Assembly: GCA_020025595.1 (NCBI GenBank)
Contig: JAHHRV010000008.1
Coordinates: forward strand, 44,314 to 108,313
Direction: 5' to 3'
From: Oscillospiraceae bacterium
Lineage (GTDB): Bacteria > Bacillota > Clostridia > Oscillospirales > Oscillospiraceae
DNA length: 64,000 nucleotides
Both the position numbers and the translations under genes were made by a program. Under the pieces are notes generated by a model. The model was not told the origin of the DNA. It did not search any database and saw only the letters and a list, made by a program, of their open reading frames with translations. Positions within the stretch are counted from its first letter, which is position 1, and the number at the start of each line of letters is the position of its first letter. Below, piece after piece: positions 15,899 to 26,360 of the stretch.

Positions 15899-16791
15899 GT
15901 GTTAATGTTACTGGTGCATTTATTTATTTCAACATCCCGATCTTCGGCGGAATCCCCGTCACTCAGACGACCATCTCTTCTCTGATCGTGGCCATTCTGC
16001 TGTGTACAGCCTTCGTCATTCTGGGCAAGGGTCTGAGTACCCGTCCGGGCAAAGCTCAGGTGCTGGTCGAAAAAGGTGTAGGTATGCTTCAGGGCATGGT
16101 TGTCGAAACCATGGGTGCCCAGAATGCACACTGGACTCCCTTCATCGGTGCCATCTTCCTCAGCTCTATCTTCGGCTCCCTGATCGGTATGACCGGTTTC
16201 CTGCGTTCTTCCACTGCTGACCTGAGTACAACGCTGACATGGTCCATCATGGTCAGTGTCATCATCTGGTACAACAACATCAAGAACAACGGCTTCGGCG
16301 GTTGGCTGAAGGGCTTTACCGAACCCATCGTGGTTATGACCCCCATGAACATCATTGGTGAGATCGCTCAGCCCGCTTCCATGGCATTCCGTCATTTCGG
16401 CAATGTCGCAGGCGGCGGCGTTATTACCACTGTTCTGTATACCGGCCTGTCTCTGGCATCCAGCACCATCCTGAATCTCATCGCTTCCAGCGGTATCGCT
16501 GTGGGTATTGTGCTGATGGTCCTGGGCGCAGGTCTGTTCGTCTGGAATCGCAAGACAAAGAAGGTTGCAGCACTGATTGCCGCCATCGTTTCCTTTGCAC
16601 TGGGCCTGTTCGGCCTGCTGCAGGCAACCGGAATCCTGGCAGGCGTACCTCTGCTGACTCTGGGTATCCCCGCAGTGCTTTCTCTGTACTTCGATCTGTT
16701 CTCCGGATTTGTTCAGGCTCTGGTCTTCTCTCTGCTGACCATGGTCTACATCTCCGGCTCTCTGCCCGAGCCTCAGGCTGATGCAGAGTAA
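15895..16791 (+). CDS. atpB: ATP synthase F0 subunit a, with an extra internal segment
   Basis: Subunit a forms the two half-channels that carry ions to the c-ring. The essential arginine is R166 in AFRHFGN, and the C-terminal FVQALVFSLLTMVYISGS helix is typical. At 298 residues it is longer than usual (about 220-250). The extra ~50 residues lie between the Arg helix and the last helix (about 198-250) and contain two hydrophobic stretches separated by WNRKTKK, so they may form an added membrane hairpin. The start overlaps the atpI stop. Confidence 0.93.
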   Translation: MSVNVTGAFIYFNIPIFGGIPVTQTTISSLIVAILLCTAFVILGKGLSTRPGKAQVLVEKGVGMLQGMVVETMGAQNAHWTPFIGAIFLSSIFGSLIGMTGFLRSSTADLSTTLTWSIMVSVIIWYNNIKNNGFGGWLKGFTEPIVVMTPMNIIGEIAQPASMAFRHFGNVAGGGVITTVLYTGLSLASSTILNLIASSGIAVGIVLMVLGAGLFVWNRKTKKVAALIAAIVSFALGLFGLLQATGILAGVPLLTLGIPAVLSLYFDLFSGFVQALVFSLLTMVYISGSLPEPQADAE

Positions 16792-16850
16792 TTATTTGTT
16801 AGCCCATAAATTTTTTATGATAGAAAACATTTTTTTAGGAGGAATTATTT

Positions 16851-17099
16851 ATGGAATTAGGTTACGCTATTTTTAAGGCAGGTTGTGCAATCGGTGCTGG
16901 TCTGTGTATGGGTATCGGCGCTATCGGCCCTGGTGTTGGTGAAGGTAATGCTGTTGGTAAGGCTCTGGAGGGCATGGCCCGTCAGCCCGAAGCTGCAGGC
17001 ACCCTGAGAAGCACCATGATCATGGGCTGTGCTATCGCTGAGACCACCGGTATCTACTCTCTGCTGATTTCTTTCCTGATCCTGTTCGCACTGGGTTAA
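16851..17099 (+). CDS. atpE: ATP synthase F0 subunit c, two-carboxylate sodium-type site
   Basis: The 82-residue hairpin has two membrane helices joined by the polar loop ARQPEA. Helix 2 carries the ion-binding Glu64 in AETTGIYS; Glu-Thr-Thr-x-x-Tyr is the sodium-coordinating pattern of Ilyobacter-type c subunits. In helix 1 the position that is Gln32 in Ilyobacter is Glu31 here (GPGVGEGNA). A second carboxylate at this place is known from the Fusobacterium nucleatum c-ring, which binds sodium. Sodium coupling is therefore predicted. The start follows a TAGGAGG ribosome binding site, as expected for the most abundant subunit. Confidence 0.95.
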   Translation: MELGYAIFKAGCAIGAGLCMGIGAIGPGVGEGNAVGKALEGMARQPEAAGTLRSTMIMGCAIAETTGIYSLLISFLILFALG

Positions 17100-17136
17100 T
17101 TTCCTTTCCAAATTTATTTGAAAGGAGATTACCAAA

Positions 17137-17643
17137 TTGGAAGGATTTGAAAGCTTTATTGGTGTAAACCCCTGGACTGCACTGTTTACACTGCTCAACT
17201 TCCTGCTGGTATTCTTTGTAGGTAAGAAATTTCTGTTTGGCCCTGTGATGAAGATCATCGCAGATCGCCAGAAGGAAATTGACGACATGTATGACTCCGC
17301 CAACAAGGCAAGCCAGCAGGCCAAGGCCCTGGAAGACGAGTATCAGTCCAAGCTCTCCCAGGCCAAGACCACCGGTGACGAGATCGTAAAGACCGCTGTC
17401 GCCCGTGCTCAGGCAAGAGAAGACGAAATCATTCGCCAGGCCAATGCAGACGCTGCCGCCATTCTTGAAAAGGCAAACGCTGACATTGCTCTGGAGAAGA
17501 AGAAGGCCCTGAACGACGCCAAGGACGAGATCTCTGGTGTTGCAATGGCTATCGCAGAAAAAGTTGTGGAGCGTCAGCTGAACGAGGCTGACCAGCAGAC
17601 ACTGATTGCCGAGTTCATCGACAATCTGGGAGAAAGCCTATGA
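17137..17643 (+). CDS. atpF: ATP synthase F0 subunit b
   Basis: The peripheral stalk subunit has 168 residues. An N-terminal membrane helix (about 11-30) is followed by a long, Ala/Lys/Glu-rich coiled coil to the end. The start codon is TTG, set by GAAAGGAG eight to nine bases upstream; no ATG fits. The last codon overlaps the atpH start (ATGA). A homodimer is expected because only one b gene is present. Confidence 0.93.
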   Translation: MEGFESFIGVNPWTALFTLLNFLLVFFVGKKFLFGPVMKIIADRQKEIDDMYDSANKASQQAKALEDEYQSKLSQAKTTGDEIVKTAVARAQAREDEIIRQANADAAAILEKANADIALEKKKALNDAKDEISGVAMAIAEKVVERQLNEADQQTLIAEFIDNLGESL

Positions 17644-18179
17644 CAGATGCTGCAAGTCATTACGGCCAGGCGCTGTATGAACTGGCCAGGGACGAAGGTC
17701 TTTCCCAGCAGATTCTGTCCGAACTGAAAGTGCTTGATCAGTCATTTCAAGCAGAGCCCGGTTTTGTGACACTGCTGAGCACCACCTCGATTCCGAAACC
17801 CGAACGCTGCCAGATTCTGGACGACAGTTTTCGAGATAAAGTTCACCCCTATGTTCTGAATTTCTTGAAAATCCTCACAGAACGCGGCTATATGCGGCAT
17901 TTTACCGGCTGTTGTCAGACTTTTCAGCGGTGCTACAATGCTGACAACGGGATCATGATTGTGACTGCGGTCACTGCGCTCCCCCTGTCCGATGCACTGC
18001 GCAAAAAGCTTACAGACAAGCTCTCCACCGTTACCGGCAAAACCATCGATCTCCAGTGCGAGGTCGATTCGGAGTGCCTTGGCGGTGTCCGGCTTGACTG
18101 GGACGGCAAGCAGGTAGACGGTACCGTCCGTCGCAGATTGGAAGATATCCGCGGCGTCCTGAAGAATACCGTACTCTGA
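17640..18179 (+). CDS. atpH: ATP synthase F1 subunit delta
   Basis: The 179-residue subunit joins the peripheral stalk to the top of F1. The N-terminal helical domain (YGQALYELARDEGL) and the C-terminal GGVRLDWDGKQVDGTVRRRL segment are typical of the OSCP/delta family. It overlaps atpF by four bases and is followed by atpA after 19 bases. Confidence 0.92.
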   Translation: MTDAASHYGQALYELARDEGLSQQILSELKVLDQSFQAEPGFVTLLSTTSIPKPERCQILDDSFRDKVHPYVLNFLKILTERGYMRHFTGCCQTFQRCYNADNGIMIVTAVTALPLSDALRKKLTDKLSTVTGKTIDLQCEVDSECLGGVRLDWDGKQVDGTVRRRLEDIRGVLKNTVL

Positions 18180-18198
18180 TCAGAAAGCAGGGACTCAA

Positions 18199-19713
18199 AT
18201 GGAATTAAGACCCGAAGAAATAACTAAAATTATCCGTAGTCAGATTAAGAACTACGAAGCCAAGCTGGAAACCAGCGAAACCGGCACCGTCATTGTGGTC
18301 GGCGACGGTATTTCCACCGTTTCCGGTCTGGATCAGTGCATGGCCGGCGAGCTGATTGAATTTCCCAACGGCGAATACGGCATGGCACAGAACCTGAATG
18401 AAGATACCGTTTCTGTCGTTATCCTCGGTGACGACAGCGGCATCAAGGAAGGCGACACCGTTAAGCGTACCGGCCGCGTCGTATCCGTCCCCGTTGGCAA
18501 TGGCCTGATTGGCCGTGTTGTCAACGCTCTGGGCGCACCCATCGACGGCAAGGGCGCCATCGAAAATGACGGCTTCCGCCCCATCGAATCTCCCGCACCC
18601 GGCATCATCGATCGTGAGCCTGTTAACGTGCCTCTGCAGACCGGTATCAAGGCAATCGACTCCATGATTCCTATCGGCCGTGGTCAGCGTGAGCTGATCA
18701 TCGGTGACCGCCAGACCGGTAAGACCACCATCGCTACCGATACCATCCTGAACCAGAAGGGCAAGGATGTCATCTGTATCTATGTTGCCATCGGTCAGAA
18801 GCGTTCCACCGTTGCTCAGATCGTAAACAACCTGACTGTTGCCGGCGCTATGGATTACACCATCGTCGTCAGCGCAACCGCTTCCGAGCTGGCTCCCATG
18901 CAGTACATTGCCCCCTACTCCGGCTGTACCATGGGTGAATACTTCATGCAGCAGGGCAAAGATGTCCTGGTCATCTATGATGATCTGTCCAAGCACGCTG
19001 TTGCTTACCGTGCAATTTCTCTGCTGATTCGTCGTCCGCCCGGACGTGAAGCTTACCCCGGTGACGTTTTCTACCTGCACTCCAGACTTCTGGAGCGTGC
19101 TGCACACTTGAGCGAAGAAAAGGGCGGCGGATCTCTGACTGCTCTGCCTATCATCGAAACTCAGGCCGGTGACGTTTCCGCTTATATCCCCACCAACGTT
19201 ATCTCCATCACCGATGGTCAGATCTTCCTGGAATCCGAGCTGTTCAACGCCGGCATCATGCCCGCAGTTAACCCCGGTATCTCCGTTTCCCGTGTTGGTG
19301 GTAACGCTCAGATCAAGGCTATGAAGAAGGTTTCCGGCTCCCTGAGAATGCTGTATTCTCAGTACCGCGAACTGCAGAGCTTTGCTCAGTTCGGCTCCGA
19401 TCTGGACGCTGATACCAAGTCCCGTCTGGCTCTGGGCGAGCGCATCGTCGCTGTTCTGAAGCAGAGCAACAACGCTCCTGTCGATGTTGCACAGCAGGTT
19501 TGCATTATTTATGCTGTTACCAACGGCTATCTCAATGAGATCCCCGTTAACGAAGTGCCCGAATTCGAGCGTCGGCTGTCTGAGCTCATGGAGACTCGCT
19601 ATTCCAAGGCTCTCAATGATATCCGTACTACCGGCAAGCTGGAGTCCGATACCGAGAAGGCTATCCAGGATGCTCTGAACGAACTGATTGCACAGTTCAA
19701 GCCGGCAGTCTAA
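18199..19713 (+). CDS. atpA: ATP synthase F1 subunit alpha
   Basis: The 504-residue subunit forms the hexamer with beta and carries the non-catalytic nucleotide sites. The beta-barrel domain is at residues 25-95, the P-loop GDRQTGKTT near 170, and the family signature PAVNPGISVSRVG near 355. The ribosome binding site is a modest GGGA, with the ATG 19 bases after atpH. No anomaly is seen. Confidence 0.97.
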   Translation: MELRPEEITKIIRSQIKNYEAKLETSETGTVIVVGDGISTVSGLDQCMAGELIEFPNGEYGMAQNLNEDTVSVVILGDDSGIKEGDTVKRTGRVVSVPVGNGLIGRVVNALGAPIDGKGAIENDGFRPIESPAPGIIDREPVNVPLQTGIKAIDSMIPIGRGQRELIIGDRQTGKTTIATDTILNQKGKDVICIYVAIGQKRSTVAQIVNNLTVAGAMDYTIVVSATASELAPMQYIAPYSGCTMGEYFMQQGKDVLVIYDDLSKHAVAYRAISLLIRRPPGREAYPGDVFYLHSRLLERAAHLSEEKGGGSLTALPIIETQAGDVSAYIPTNVISITDGQIFLESELFNAGIMPAVNPGISVSRVGGNAQIKAMKKVSGSLRMLYSQYRELQSFAQFGSDLDADTKSRLALGERIVAVLKQSNNAPVDVAQQVCIIYAVTNGYLNEIPVNEVPEFERRLSELMETRYSKALNDIRTTGKLESDTEKAIQDALNELIAQFKPAV

Positions 19714-19732
19714 CACGGAAGGAGTGTGAGCC

Positions 19733-20575
19733 ATGGCTGGCGTTTCCAGTAAGGAAATCAAAAACAGAATCCGAAGCATGGAAAGCACGAAACAGATCAC
19801 CAAAGCCATGGAAATGGTTGCTGCTTCCAAGCTCCGCCAGGCCCAGGCTAAAGTCCTGTCCTCCCGCCCCTACTTCGAGATTCTCTATGAAACAATCAAT
19901 GACATCGTGGACTGCAACCGGGATTTTTCTTCCCCGTTCCTGACCAGCCGTCAGGGAAACAAAGCCCTGTATGTCGCCATTGCCGGTGACCGCGGCCTTG
20001 CCGGAGGTTACAACAGCAATGTGCTGAAGCTTTGTGTCCAGGAAATCGAGGGTAAGGACGCTACCGTCCTGCCCATCGGTAAAAAGTGTGTGGATTATTT
20101 CCGCTCCCACGGTGTTTCAATTCTCACCGATACCTATGCAGAAGCTGCCGATATTTCCATCGGCGACTGCTTCTCCATTGCAAAAATGCTGTCCAGCGCG
20201 TATCTGGCCGGAGAGTACGACGAAATTCATGTGGTTTACACTAATTTCGTGTCTGTGCTTTCCCAGACTCCGGCTACCTTGCAGATGCTTCCCCTGCTGC
20301 GTCAGGAGACATCCAAAAAGGTTTCTCAGTCTGACATCCTGTACGAGCCCGATGCAGAATCTGTATTCGCCTCCATCGTCCCGGAATACCTGGGTGGTAT
20401 TCTTTACGGTGCCCTTTGTGAGTCCCGCTGCGCCGAACAGGCCGCAAGACGGACCGCTATGGACTCCGCTACCCAGAATGCCGAGGATATGATCGGCGAT
20501 CTGAATCTGAAGTTCAACCGGGCACGCCAGGCAGCAATTACCCAGGAAATCACCGAAATTGTTGCAGGCGCTTAA
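19733..20575 (+). CDS. atpG: ATP synthase F1 subunit gamma
   Basis: The 280-residue central rotor shaft has its two long terminal helices: IKNRIRSMESTKQITKAME at the N-terminus and DLNLKFNRARQAAITQEITE at the C-terminus. A Rossmann-like middle contains IAGDRGLAGGYNSNV. A GGAAGGAG ribosome binding site precedes the ATG. Confidence 0.95.
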   Translation: MAGVSSKEIKNRIRSMESTKQITKAMEMVAASKLRQAQAKVLSSRPYFEILYETINDIVDCNRDFSSPFLTSRQGNKALYVAIAGDRGLAGGYNSNVLKLCVQEIEGKDATVLPIGKKCVDYFRSHGVSILTDTYAEAADISIGDCFSIAKMLSSAYLAGEYDEIHVVYTNFVSVLSQTPATLQMLPLLRQETSKKVSQSDILYEPDAESVFASIVPEYLGGILYGALCESRCAEQAARRTAMDSATQNAEDMIGDLNLKFNRARQAAITQEITEIVAGA

Positions 20576-20620
20576 TGCCTGATGACAAGTATGGAATTCA
20601 ATTCAAAGGAGTTGACCCCA

Positions 20621-22021
20621 ATGGCCAAACATATCGGCACCGTGACTCAGATCATCGGTCCCGTTTTGGATATCCGCTTTGCGGACAATCAGCTTCCCGC
20701 ACTGCTGAATGCCATTGAAGTACCCCACAACGGTTCTACCGTTGTTGCAGAAGTTGCTCAGCACATTGGCGACAATGTGGTCCGCTGCATCGCTATGGGT
20801 TCTACTGACGGCCTTCAGCGCGGTGTTGAAGCTATTGATACCGGCGCCCCCATTACGGTTCCCGTTGGTGAGGAGTGCCTCGGCAGAGTTTTCAATCTGC
20901 TGGGACAGCCCATCGACAACGGCCCCGTCCCCTCTACCGAGGAGCATTGGCCCATCCACCGTCCCGCTCCCAGCTATGAGGATCAGGAGCCTGCTACTGA
21001 AATTCTGGAAACAGGCATCAAGGTCATCGACCTGATCTGCCCCTATGCAAAGGGTGGTAAGATCGGTCTGTTCGGCGGCGCAGGCGTTGGCAAAACCGTT
21101 CTGATTCAGGAACTGATTTACAACATCGCTACTCAGCACAACGGCTACTCTGTTTTCACCGGCGTTGGCGAGCGTACCCGTGAGGGTAACGACCTGTACC
21201 GTGAAATGACCGAGTCCGGCGTTATTAAGAAGACCGCCATGGTCTACGGTCAGATGAACGAGCCCCCCGGAGCTCGTATGCGTGTCGGCCTGTCCGGTCT
21301 GACAATGGCTGAATACTTCCGTGATGTCAAGCATCAGGACGTTCTGCTGTTCATCGACAACATCTTCCGTTTCACTCAGGCTGGTTCTGAGGTTTCCGCT
21401 CTGCTGGGCCGTATGCCTTCCGCTGTTGGCTACCAGCCCACTCTGGCAACCGAAATGGGTGCCCTGCAGGAGCGTATCACCTCCACCAAGGACGGTTCTA
21501 TCACCTCTGTTCAGGCTGTCTACGTTCCCGCTGACGACCTGACTGACCCTGCACCTGCTACCACCTTCGCTCACCTGGACGCAAAGACCGTTCTGGACCG
21601 TGGTATTGCATCTCTGGGTATTTACCCCGCAGTTGATCCTCTGGACTCTTCCTCCAGAATCCTGTCTCCGGAAGTTGTCGGTCAGGCTCACTACGACACT
21701 GCCCGTGCTGTCCAGAACATTCTGCAGCGCTACAAGGAACTGCAGGATATCATCGCAATCATGGGTATGGACGAACTGTCCGAAGAGGATAAGGTCACCG
21801 TTAACCGTGCCCGTAAGATTCAGCGTTTCCTGTCTCAGCCCTTTGCTGTTGCTGAGCAGTTCACCGGCTACAAGGGTAAGTATGTCCCCCTGAAGGACAC
21901 CATCCGCAGCTTCCAGGAAATCATCGACGGCAAGTACGACCACATTCCTGAGTCCTACTTCCTGTTCAAGGGCAGCATCGATGATGTGGTTGAGAGCTAT
22001 GAGAAGGATAAGGTGAAGTAA
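20621..22021 (+). CDS. atpD: ATP synthase F1 subunit beta (catalytic)
   Basis: The 466-residue subunit holds the catalytic sites. The P-loop GGAGVGKTVL is near residue 150. The catalytic Glu follows in GVGERTREGNDLY, and ALLGRMPSAVGYQPTLA is the beta signature. An in-frame ATG at 20582 is rejected because an AAAGGAG stands before 20621, where the family N-terminus (AKHIGTVTQIIGPVLDIRF) begins. Confidence 0.97.
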   Translation: MAKHIGTVTQIIGPVLDIRFADNQLPALLNAIEVPHNGSTVVAEVAQHIGDNVVRCIAMGSTDGLQRGVEAIDTGAPITVPVGEECLGRVFNLLGQPIDNGPVPSTEEHWPIHRPAPSYEDQEPATEILETGIKVIDLICPYAKGGKIGLFGGAGVGKTVLIQELIYNIATQHNGYSVFTGVGERTREGNDLYREMTESGVIKKTAMVYGQMNEPPGARMRVGLSGLTMAEYFRDVKHQDVLLFIDNIFRFTQAGSEVSALLGRMPSAVGYQPTLATEMGALQERITSTKDGSITSVQAVYVPADDLTDPAPATTFAHLDAKTVLDRGIASLGIYPAVDPLDSSSRILSPEVVGQAHYDTARAVQNILQRYKELQDIIAIMGMDELSEEDKVTVNRARKIQRFLSQPFAVAEQFTGYKGKYVPLKDTIRSFQEIIDGKYDHIPESYFLFKGSIDDVVESYEKDKVK

Positions 22022-22023
22022 GC

Positions 22024-22434
22024 ATGGCTAGCTTCTCCCTGAAAATTGTCAGTCCTGATGGTCTGATTTTTGACGGCCAGGCAGAAAAGGTTATCGTTCG
22101 CACGACGTCCGGCGATCTGGGGATTATGGCCCGGCATATGAATTGCGTGTGCCCCCTAGGCATGGGCAAAGCTGTTGTCGAAGCCGACGGCACACGCCGT
22201 GAGGCTGCCTGCATTGGCGGCATGATCAGCGTTGTCGACGGAGAAGTAACCCTGGTTCCCACAACCTTTGAGTGGGCCGATAAAATCGACTCTGAACGAG
22301 CTGATGCATCCTACCAGCGTGCTCAGAAGGTCCTGCAGAGCAAGGAATCTTCCGACACGGATCTGCGTATGGCAGAAGCCCGCCTGAAGCGTGCTCTGGT
22401 CCGCAAAAGCGTTGCATCCAGCATCAAACACTAA
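22024..22434 (+). CDS. atpC: ATP synthase F1 subunit epsilon
   Basis: The 136-residue subunit sits on the rotor and limits ATP hydrolysis. The N-terminal beta-sandwich (LKIVSPDGLIFDGQAEKV, GDLGIMARH) and the C-terminal two-helix part (SYQRAQKVL, RMAEARLKRAL) are both present, so the inhibitory helices are kept. It is the last gene of the operon, two bases after atpD. Confidence 0.94.
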   Translation: MASFSLKIVSPDGLIFDGQAEKVIVRTTSGDLGIMARHMNCVCPLGMGKAVVEADGTRREAACIGGMISVVDGEVTLVPTTFEWADKIDSERADASYQRAQKVLQSKESSDTDLRMAEARLKRALVRKSVASSIKH

Positions 22435-22443
22435 CGATTTACA

Positions 22444-22475
22444 AAAAGGTGGCATCCAATTGGATGTCACCTTTT
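22444..22475 (+). terminator. Intrinsic terminator of the atp operon
   Basis: AAAAGGTGGCATCC and GGATGTCACCTTTT form a near-perfect stem ending in a T-tract, 10 bases after atpC. Confidence 0.9.
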
Positions 22476-22515
22476 CGTATTTTCAAGAAATTCAGCACTT
22501 TTTTTCCATAGCCCC

Positions 22516-22544
22516 TTGTAAATTGCCACAATTTAGCGTATAAT
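22516..22544 (+). promoter_or_regulatory. asnS promoter
   Basis: -35 TTGTAA, 17-bp spacer, -10 TATAAT, 38 bases before the ATG. The leader is too short for a T-box. Confidence 0.7.
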
Positions 22545-22582
22545 TTGTTCTGTAATTTGCACAAGAAGTGAGGTAATCCACA

Positions 22583-23974
<1,392 letters not shown>

Positions 23975-23983
23975 TTGATTATC

Positions 23984-24019
23984 AAAAAGGGTGTGCTGCG
24001 ATTGCAGCACACCCTTTTA
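23984..24019. terminator. Bidirectional intrinsic terminator
   Basis: AAAAAGGGTGTGCTGC and GCAGCACACCCTTTT form a stem between the convergent asnS and radical SAM genes. The stop codon of the latter lies at the end of the stem. Confidence 0.9.
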
Positions 24020-24883
24020 AAATTCCGGTATAAATGCAGCATCCGCCGCATCGGGCTCCTGAATGAATCCTTCCAGATCATTCAGATACATCCAGCTCAG
24101 GACCGAGTCGTACTCCTCTTCGGTAATTCTCCGGTCAAAGGGCGGCAGATTCTTCGTTGCCTCCATGGGCGTGTACTGCCGCATCAGGCTGACCAGTACC
24201 TCCCCCGGTGCAAAATTCTCTCCGATCCAATCCATGACCTTCAGAGAATTCTCTACCTGTCCCGGCAGAATCAGATGGCGGATGATCGTTCCTTTTACGA
24301 TCTTTTCTCCATTCCACCGGGGCGCTCCTGTCTGTCGGACCATCTCTTTGATTGCCCCGGCTGCTACCCGGAAGTAGTCTTTTGCTCCCGACAAGCCTCC
24401 AGCTAAGGCAGCATCGGCATACTTGAGATCTGGAAGGTAGATATCCACCAATCCGTCCAACTCCTGCAGCGTCTCCACGCGCTCATAGCCGCCACAGTTG
24501 TACACCACCGGAACTGGCAGCTTCGGTGTCAGTGCCGGAACAATTGTAGGCAGATACTGTGTCGGCGTCACAAGATCGATATTCTCAGCCCCCTGGGCAA
24601 TCAGCTCTTCCATCGTTTTACGAAGAAGCTCGGAATCCATCTCCTGTCCGACCGGCTTCTGGCTGATGGCACGGTTCTGACAGTAAATACACCCCAGTGT
24701 GCAGCCACCGAAGAAAATCGCGCCGCTTCCACCGTTGCCTGCCAGAGCTGGTTCTTCCCATTTGTGAATCATGGTCTTGGCTACCAAAGCCCTATCCGGC
24801 GCGCCGCAGTAGCCCCTTTCCCCTGCTGTCCGGTCCACCTTGCACTGCCTTGGACACAGGCAGCAAGTTTCATATGTCAACAT
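24017..24883 (-). CDS. Radical SAM protein of the PflA-like family
   Basis: The 288-residue protein has the radical SAM cluster motif CTLGCIYCQN near residue 60 (CxxxCxxC). Four Cys near the N-terminus (CCLCPRQCKVDR, GYCG) resemble the pattern of the PflA-like / AmmeMemoRadiSam-related group. Residues ~95-240 contain the TIM-barrel strands (NIDLVTPTQYLP, VYNCGGYE, DIYLPDLKY). The substrate is unknown; related enzymes are often only named pyruvate formate-lyase activating enzyme-like. It is unlikely to be the NrdD activase, which is about 170 residues and lacks this N-terminus. It is a single gene, divergent from rlmD. Confidence 0.85.
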   Translation of the reverse strand: MLTYETCCLCPRQCKVDRTAGERGYCGAPDRALVAKTMIHKWEEPALAGNGGSGAIFFGGCTLGCIYCQNRAISQKPVGQEMDSELLRKTMEELIAQGAENIDLVTPTQYLPTIVPALTPKLPVPVVYNCGGYERVETLQELDGLVDIYLPDLKYADAALAGGLSGAKDYFRVAAGAIKEMVRQTGAPRWNGEKIVKGTIIRHLILPGQVENSLKVMDWIGENFAPGEVLVSLMRQYTPMEATKNLPPFDRRITEEEYDSVLSWMYLNDLEGFIQEPDAADAAFIPEF

Positions 24884-24940
24884 TATTTCACATCCTTTTG
24901 GGATATCTTATCATCTTTTCCCCCAATCTACAAGTATCGC

Positions 24941-24969
24941 TTTACCCCATGGTTAATTTATGGTATGAT
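24941..24969 (+). promoter_or_regulatory. rlmD promoter
   Basis: -35 TTTACC, 17-bp spacer, -10 TATGAT, 31 bases before the chosen ATG. Confidence 0.6.
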
Positions 24970-25000
24970 ATATGCCATACTCTAAGAGATGAGGAACAAT

Positions 25001-26350
25001 ATGCTACAAAAAAATCAGATATATACCGCCCAGATCGTGGATTATACCGCAGAAGGTCAGGGCGTTGCAAAAATTGAAGGCTGTGCCGTTTTTGTTCCCA
25101 ATGCGATTGCAGGAGAACAATGTGAAATCCGAATTGAAAAGGTCGGAAAAACCTGGGCAGCCGGTAAAATTGTCCAGATTCTGGAGAAATCTCCCCACCG
25201 CATCAACCGGGCCTGCCCCGTAGCCAAGCTCTGCGGCGGCTGCGATTTTCACCATATGGACTATGAAGAGGAATCCCGCCTGAAGGCCGAGCGTGTGCGA
25301 ACCTGCCTGAATCGACTGGGTGGAGAATCTCTGGAATCCATCCCTATGCATCCCGCTCCCACAACGACCTGCTACCGGAACAAGGCTCAGTACCCTGTTT
25401 CCTCCAAAAAGAACAGAGCGTACGCAGGTTTCTTCAAAGCAGGAACCCATCAGGTGGTGGAAAATGATCGCTGTCTGATTCTGCCGCAGGAAGCAGATCT
25501 GGTCAAAAACGCGGTTATCGACTATATGAATCAGTACCGGGTCAACGCCTACGACGAAACCACCGGTAAGGGTCTGATTCGCCATATTTATGTCAGACAG
25601 GGCGCCGTATCCCATCAGCTGCTGGTGTGTATCGTGGCAAACGGCCGCAAGCTGCCCCAGCTGGAGGCTTTGCTGAATCGTCTGAAGAAGATTTCCGGCT
25701 TCACCACGCTGGTGCTCAGCGTGAACACCAAAAGCGGAAACGCAGTACTGGGCGATGAGTTCATCACCCTGTACGGCCCCGGATATATCGAGGATACCCT
25801 GTGCGGTCTGACCTTCCGTCTCTCCCCCAGATCCTTTTACCAGATCAACCATCACCAGGCTCAGGAGCTGTACAAGGCCGCTATCGAGGCTGCCCAGATC
25901 ACCAAGCAGGATACCGTTCTGGACCTCTATTGCGGCGTAGGAACCATCACACTGGCCATGAGCCAGGCTGCCGGCAAAGTCATCGGCATTGAGGTCATTC
26001 CCCAGGCCGTTGAGGACGCAAAGGAAAATGCAATCCGGAACGACATCCATAACGCAGAGTTCCTCTGTGCCGATGCAGGTCAGGCTGCTCTGGAGCTGGA
26101 GCAGCAGGGCATCCACGCTGATGTAGTGGTTGTGGATCCCCCTCGGAAGGGCTTAAACGCCGACGCAATTCAGGCCATCGCCCGTTTTGCCCCCCGCCGT
26201 CTGGTGTATGTTTCCTGTGATCCTGCCACACTGGCAAGAGACACCGCACTGCTGAAGGAAAAGGGTTTCTGCCTGCAGTCTGCTCAGGCCTTCGACCTGT
26301 TCCCCAGATGCGCCCATGTAGAAAGCGTAGCTGTTTTCACCCACGAATGA
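25001..26350 (+). CDS. rlmD: 23S rRNA (uracil-5-)-methyltransferase, RlmD/TrmA family
   Basis: The 449-residue enzyme methylates uracil in RNA (23S rRNA by family resemblance) using S-adenosylmethionine. A TRAM RNA-binding domain fills residues 1-60. An iron-sulfur motif CPVAKLCGGCDF follows near 75, the SAM motif DLYCGVGTITL near 310, and the catalytic Cys is in YVSCDPATLARD near 410. The ATG at 25001 is preferred over one at 24989 because GAGGAA precedes it. The exact target (U747 or U1939 type) cannot be told. The TraX-like gene starts 11 bases after it. Confidence 0.9.
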   Translation: MLQKNQIYTAQIVDYTAEGQGVAKIEGCAVFVPNAIAGEQCEIRIEKVGKTWAAGKIVQILEKSPHRINRACPVAKLCGGCDFHHMDYEEESRLKAERVRTCLNRLGGESLESIPMHPAPTTTCYRNKAQYPVSSKKNRAYAGFFKAGTHQVVENDRCLILPQEADLVKNAVIDYMNQYRVNAYDETTGKGLIRHIYVRQGAVSHQLLVCIVANGRKLPQLEALLNRLKKISGFTTLVLSVNTKSGNAVLGDEFITLYGPGYIEDTLCGLTFRLSPRSFYQINHHQAQELYKAAIEAAQITKQDTVLDLYCGVGTITLAMSQAAGKVIGIEVIPQAVEDAKENAIRNDIHNAEFLCADAGQAALELEQQGIHADVVVVDPPRKGLNADAIQAIARFAPRRLVYVSCDPATLARDTALLKEKGFCLQSAQAFDLFPRCAHVESVAVFTHE

Positions 26351-26360
26351 GGATCTGCCT

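Noticed and set aside
22545..22582. T-box riboswitch before asnS
   Set aside because: The leader is only about 35 bases and has no antiterminator structure.
24017..24883. Thought that the radical SAM gene is nrdG, the NrdD activase
   Set aside because: It is too long (288 against about 170 residues), has an extra N-terminal Cys region, and is far from nrdD.
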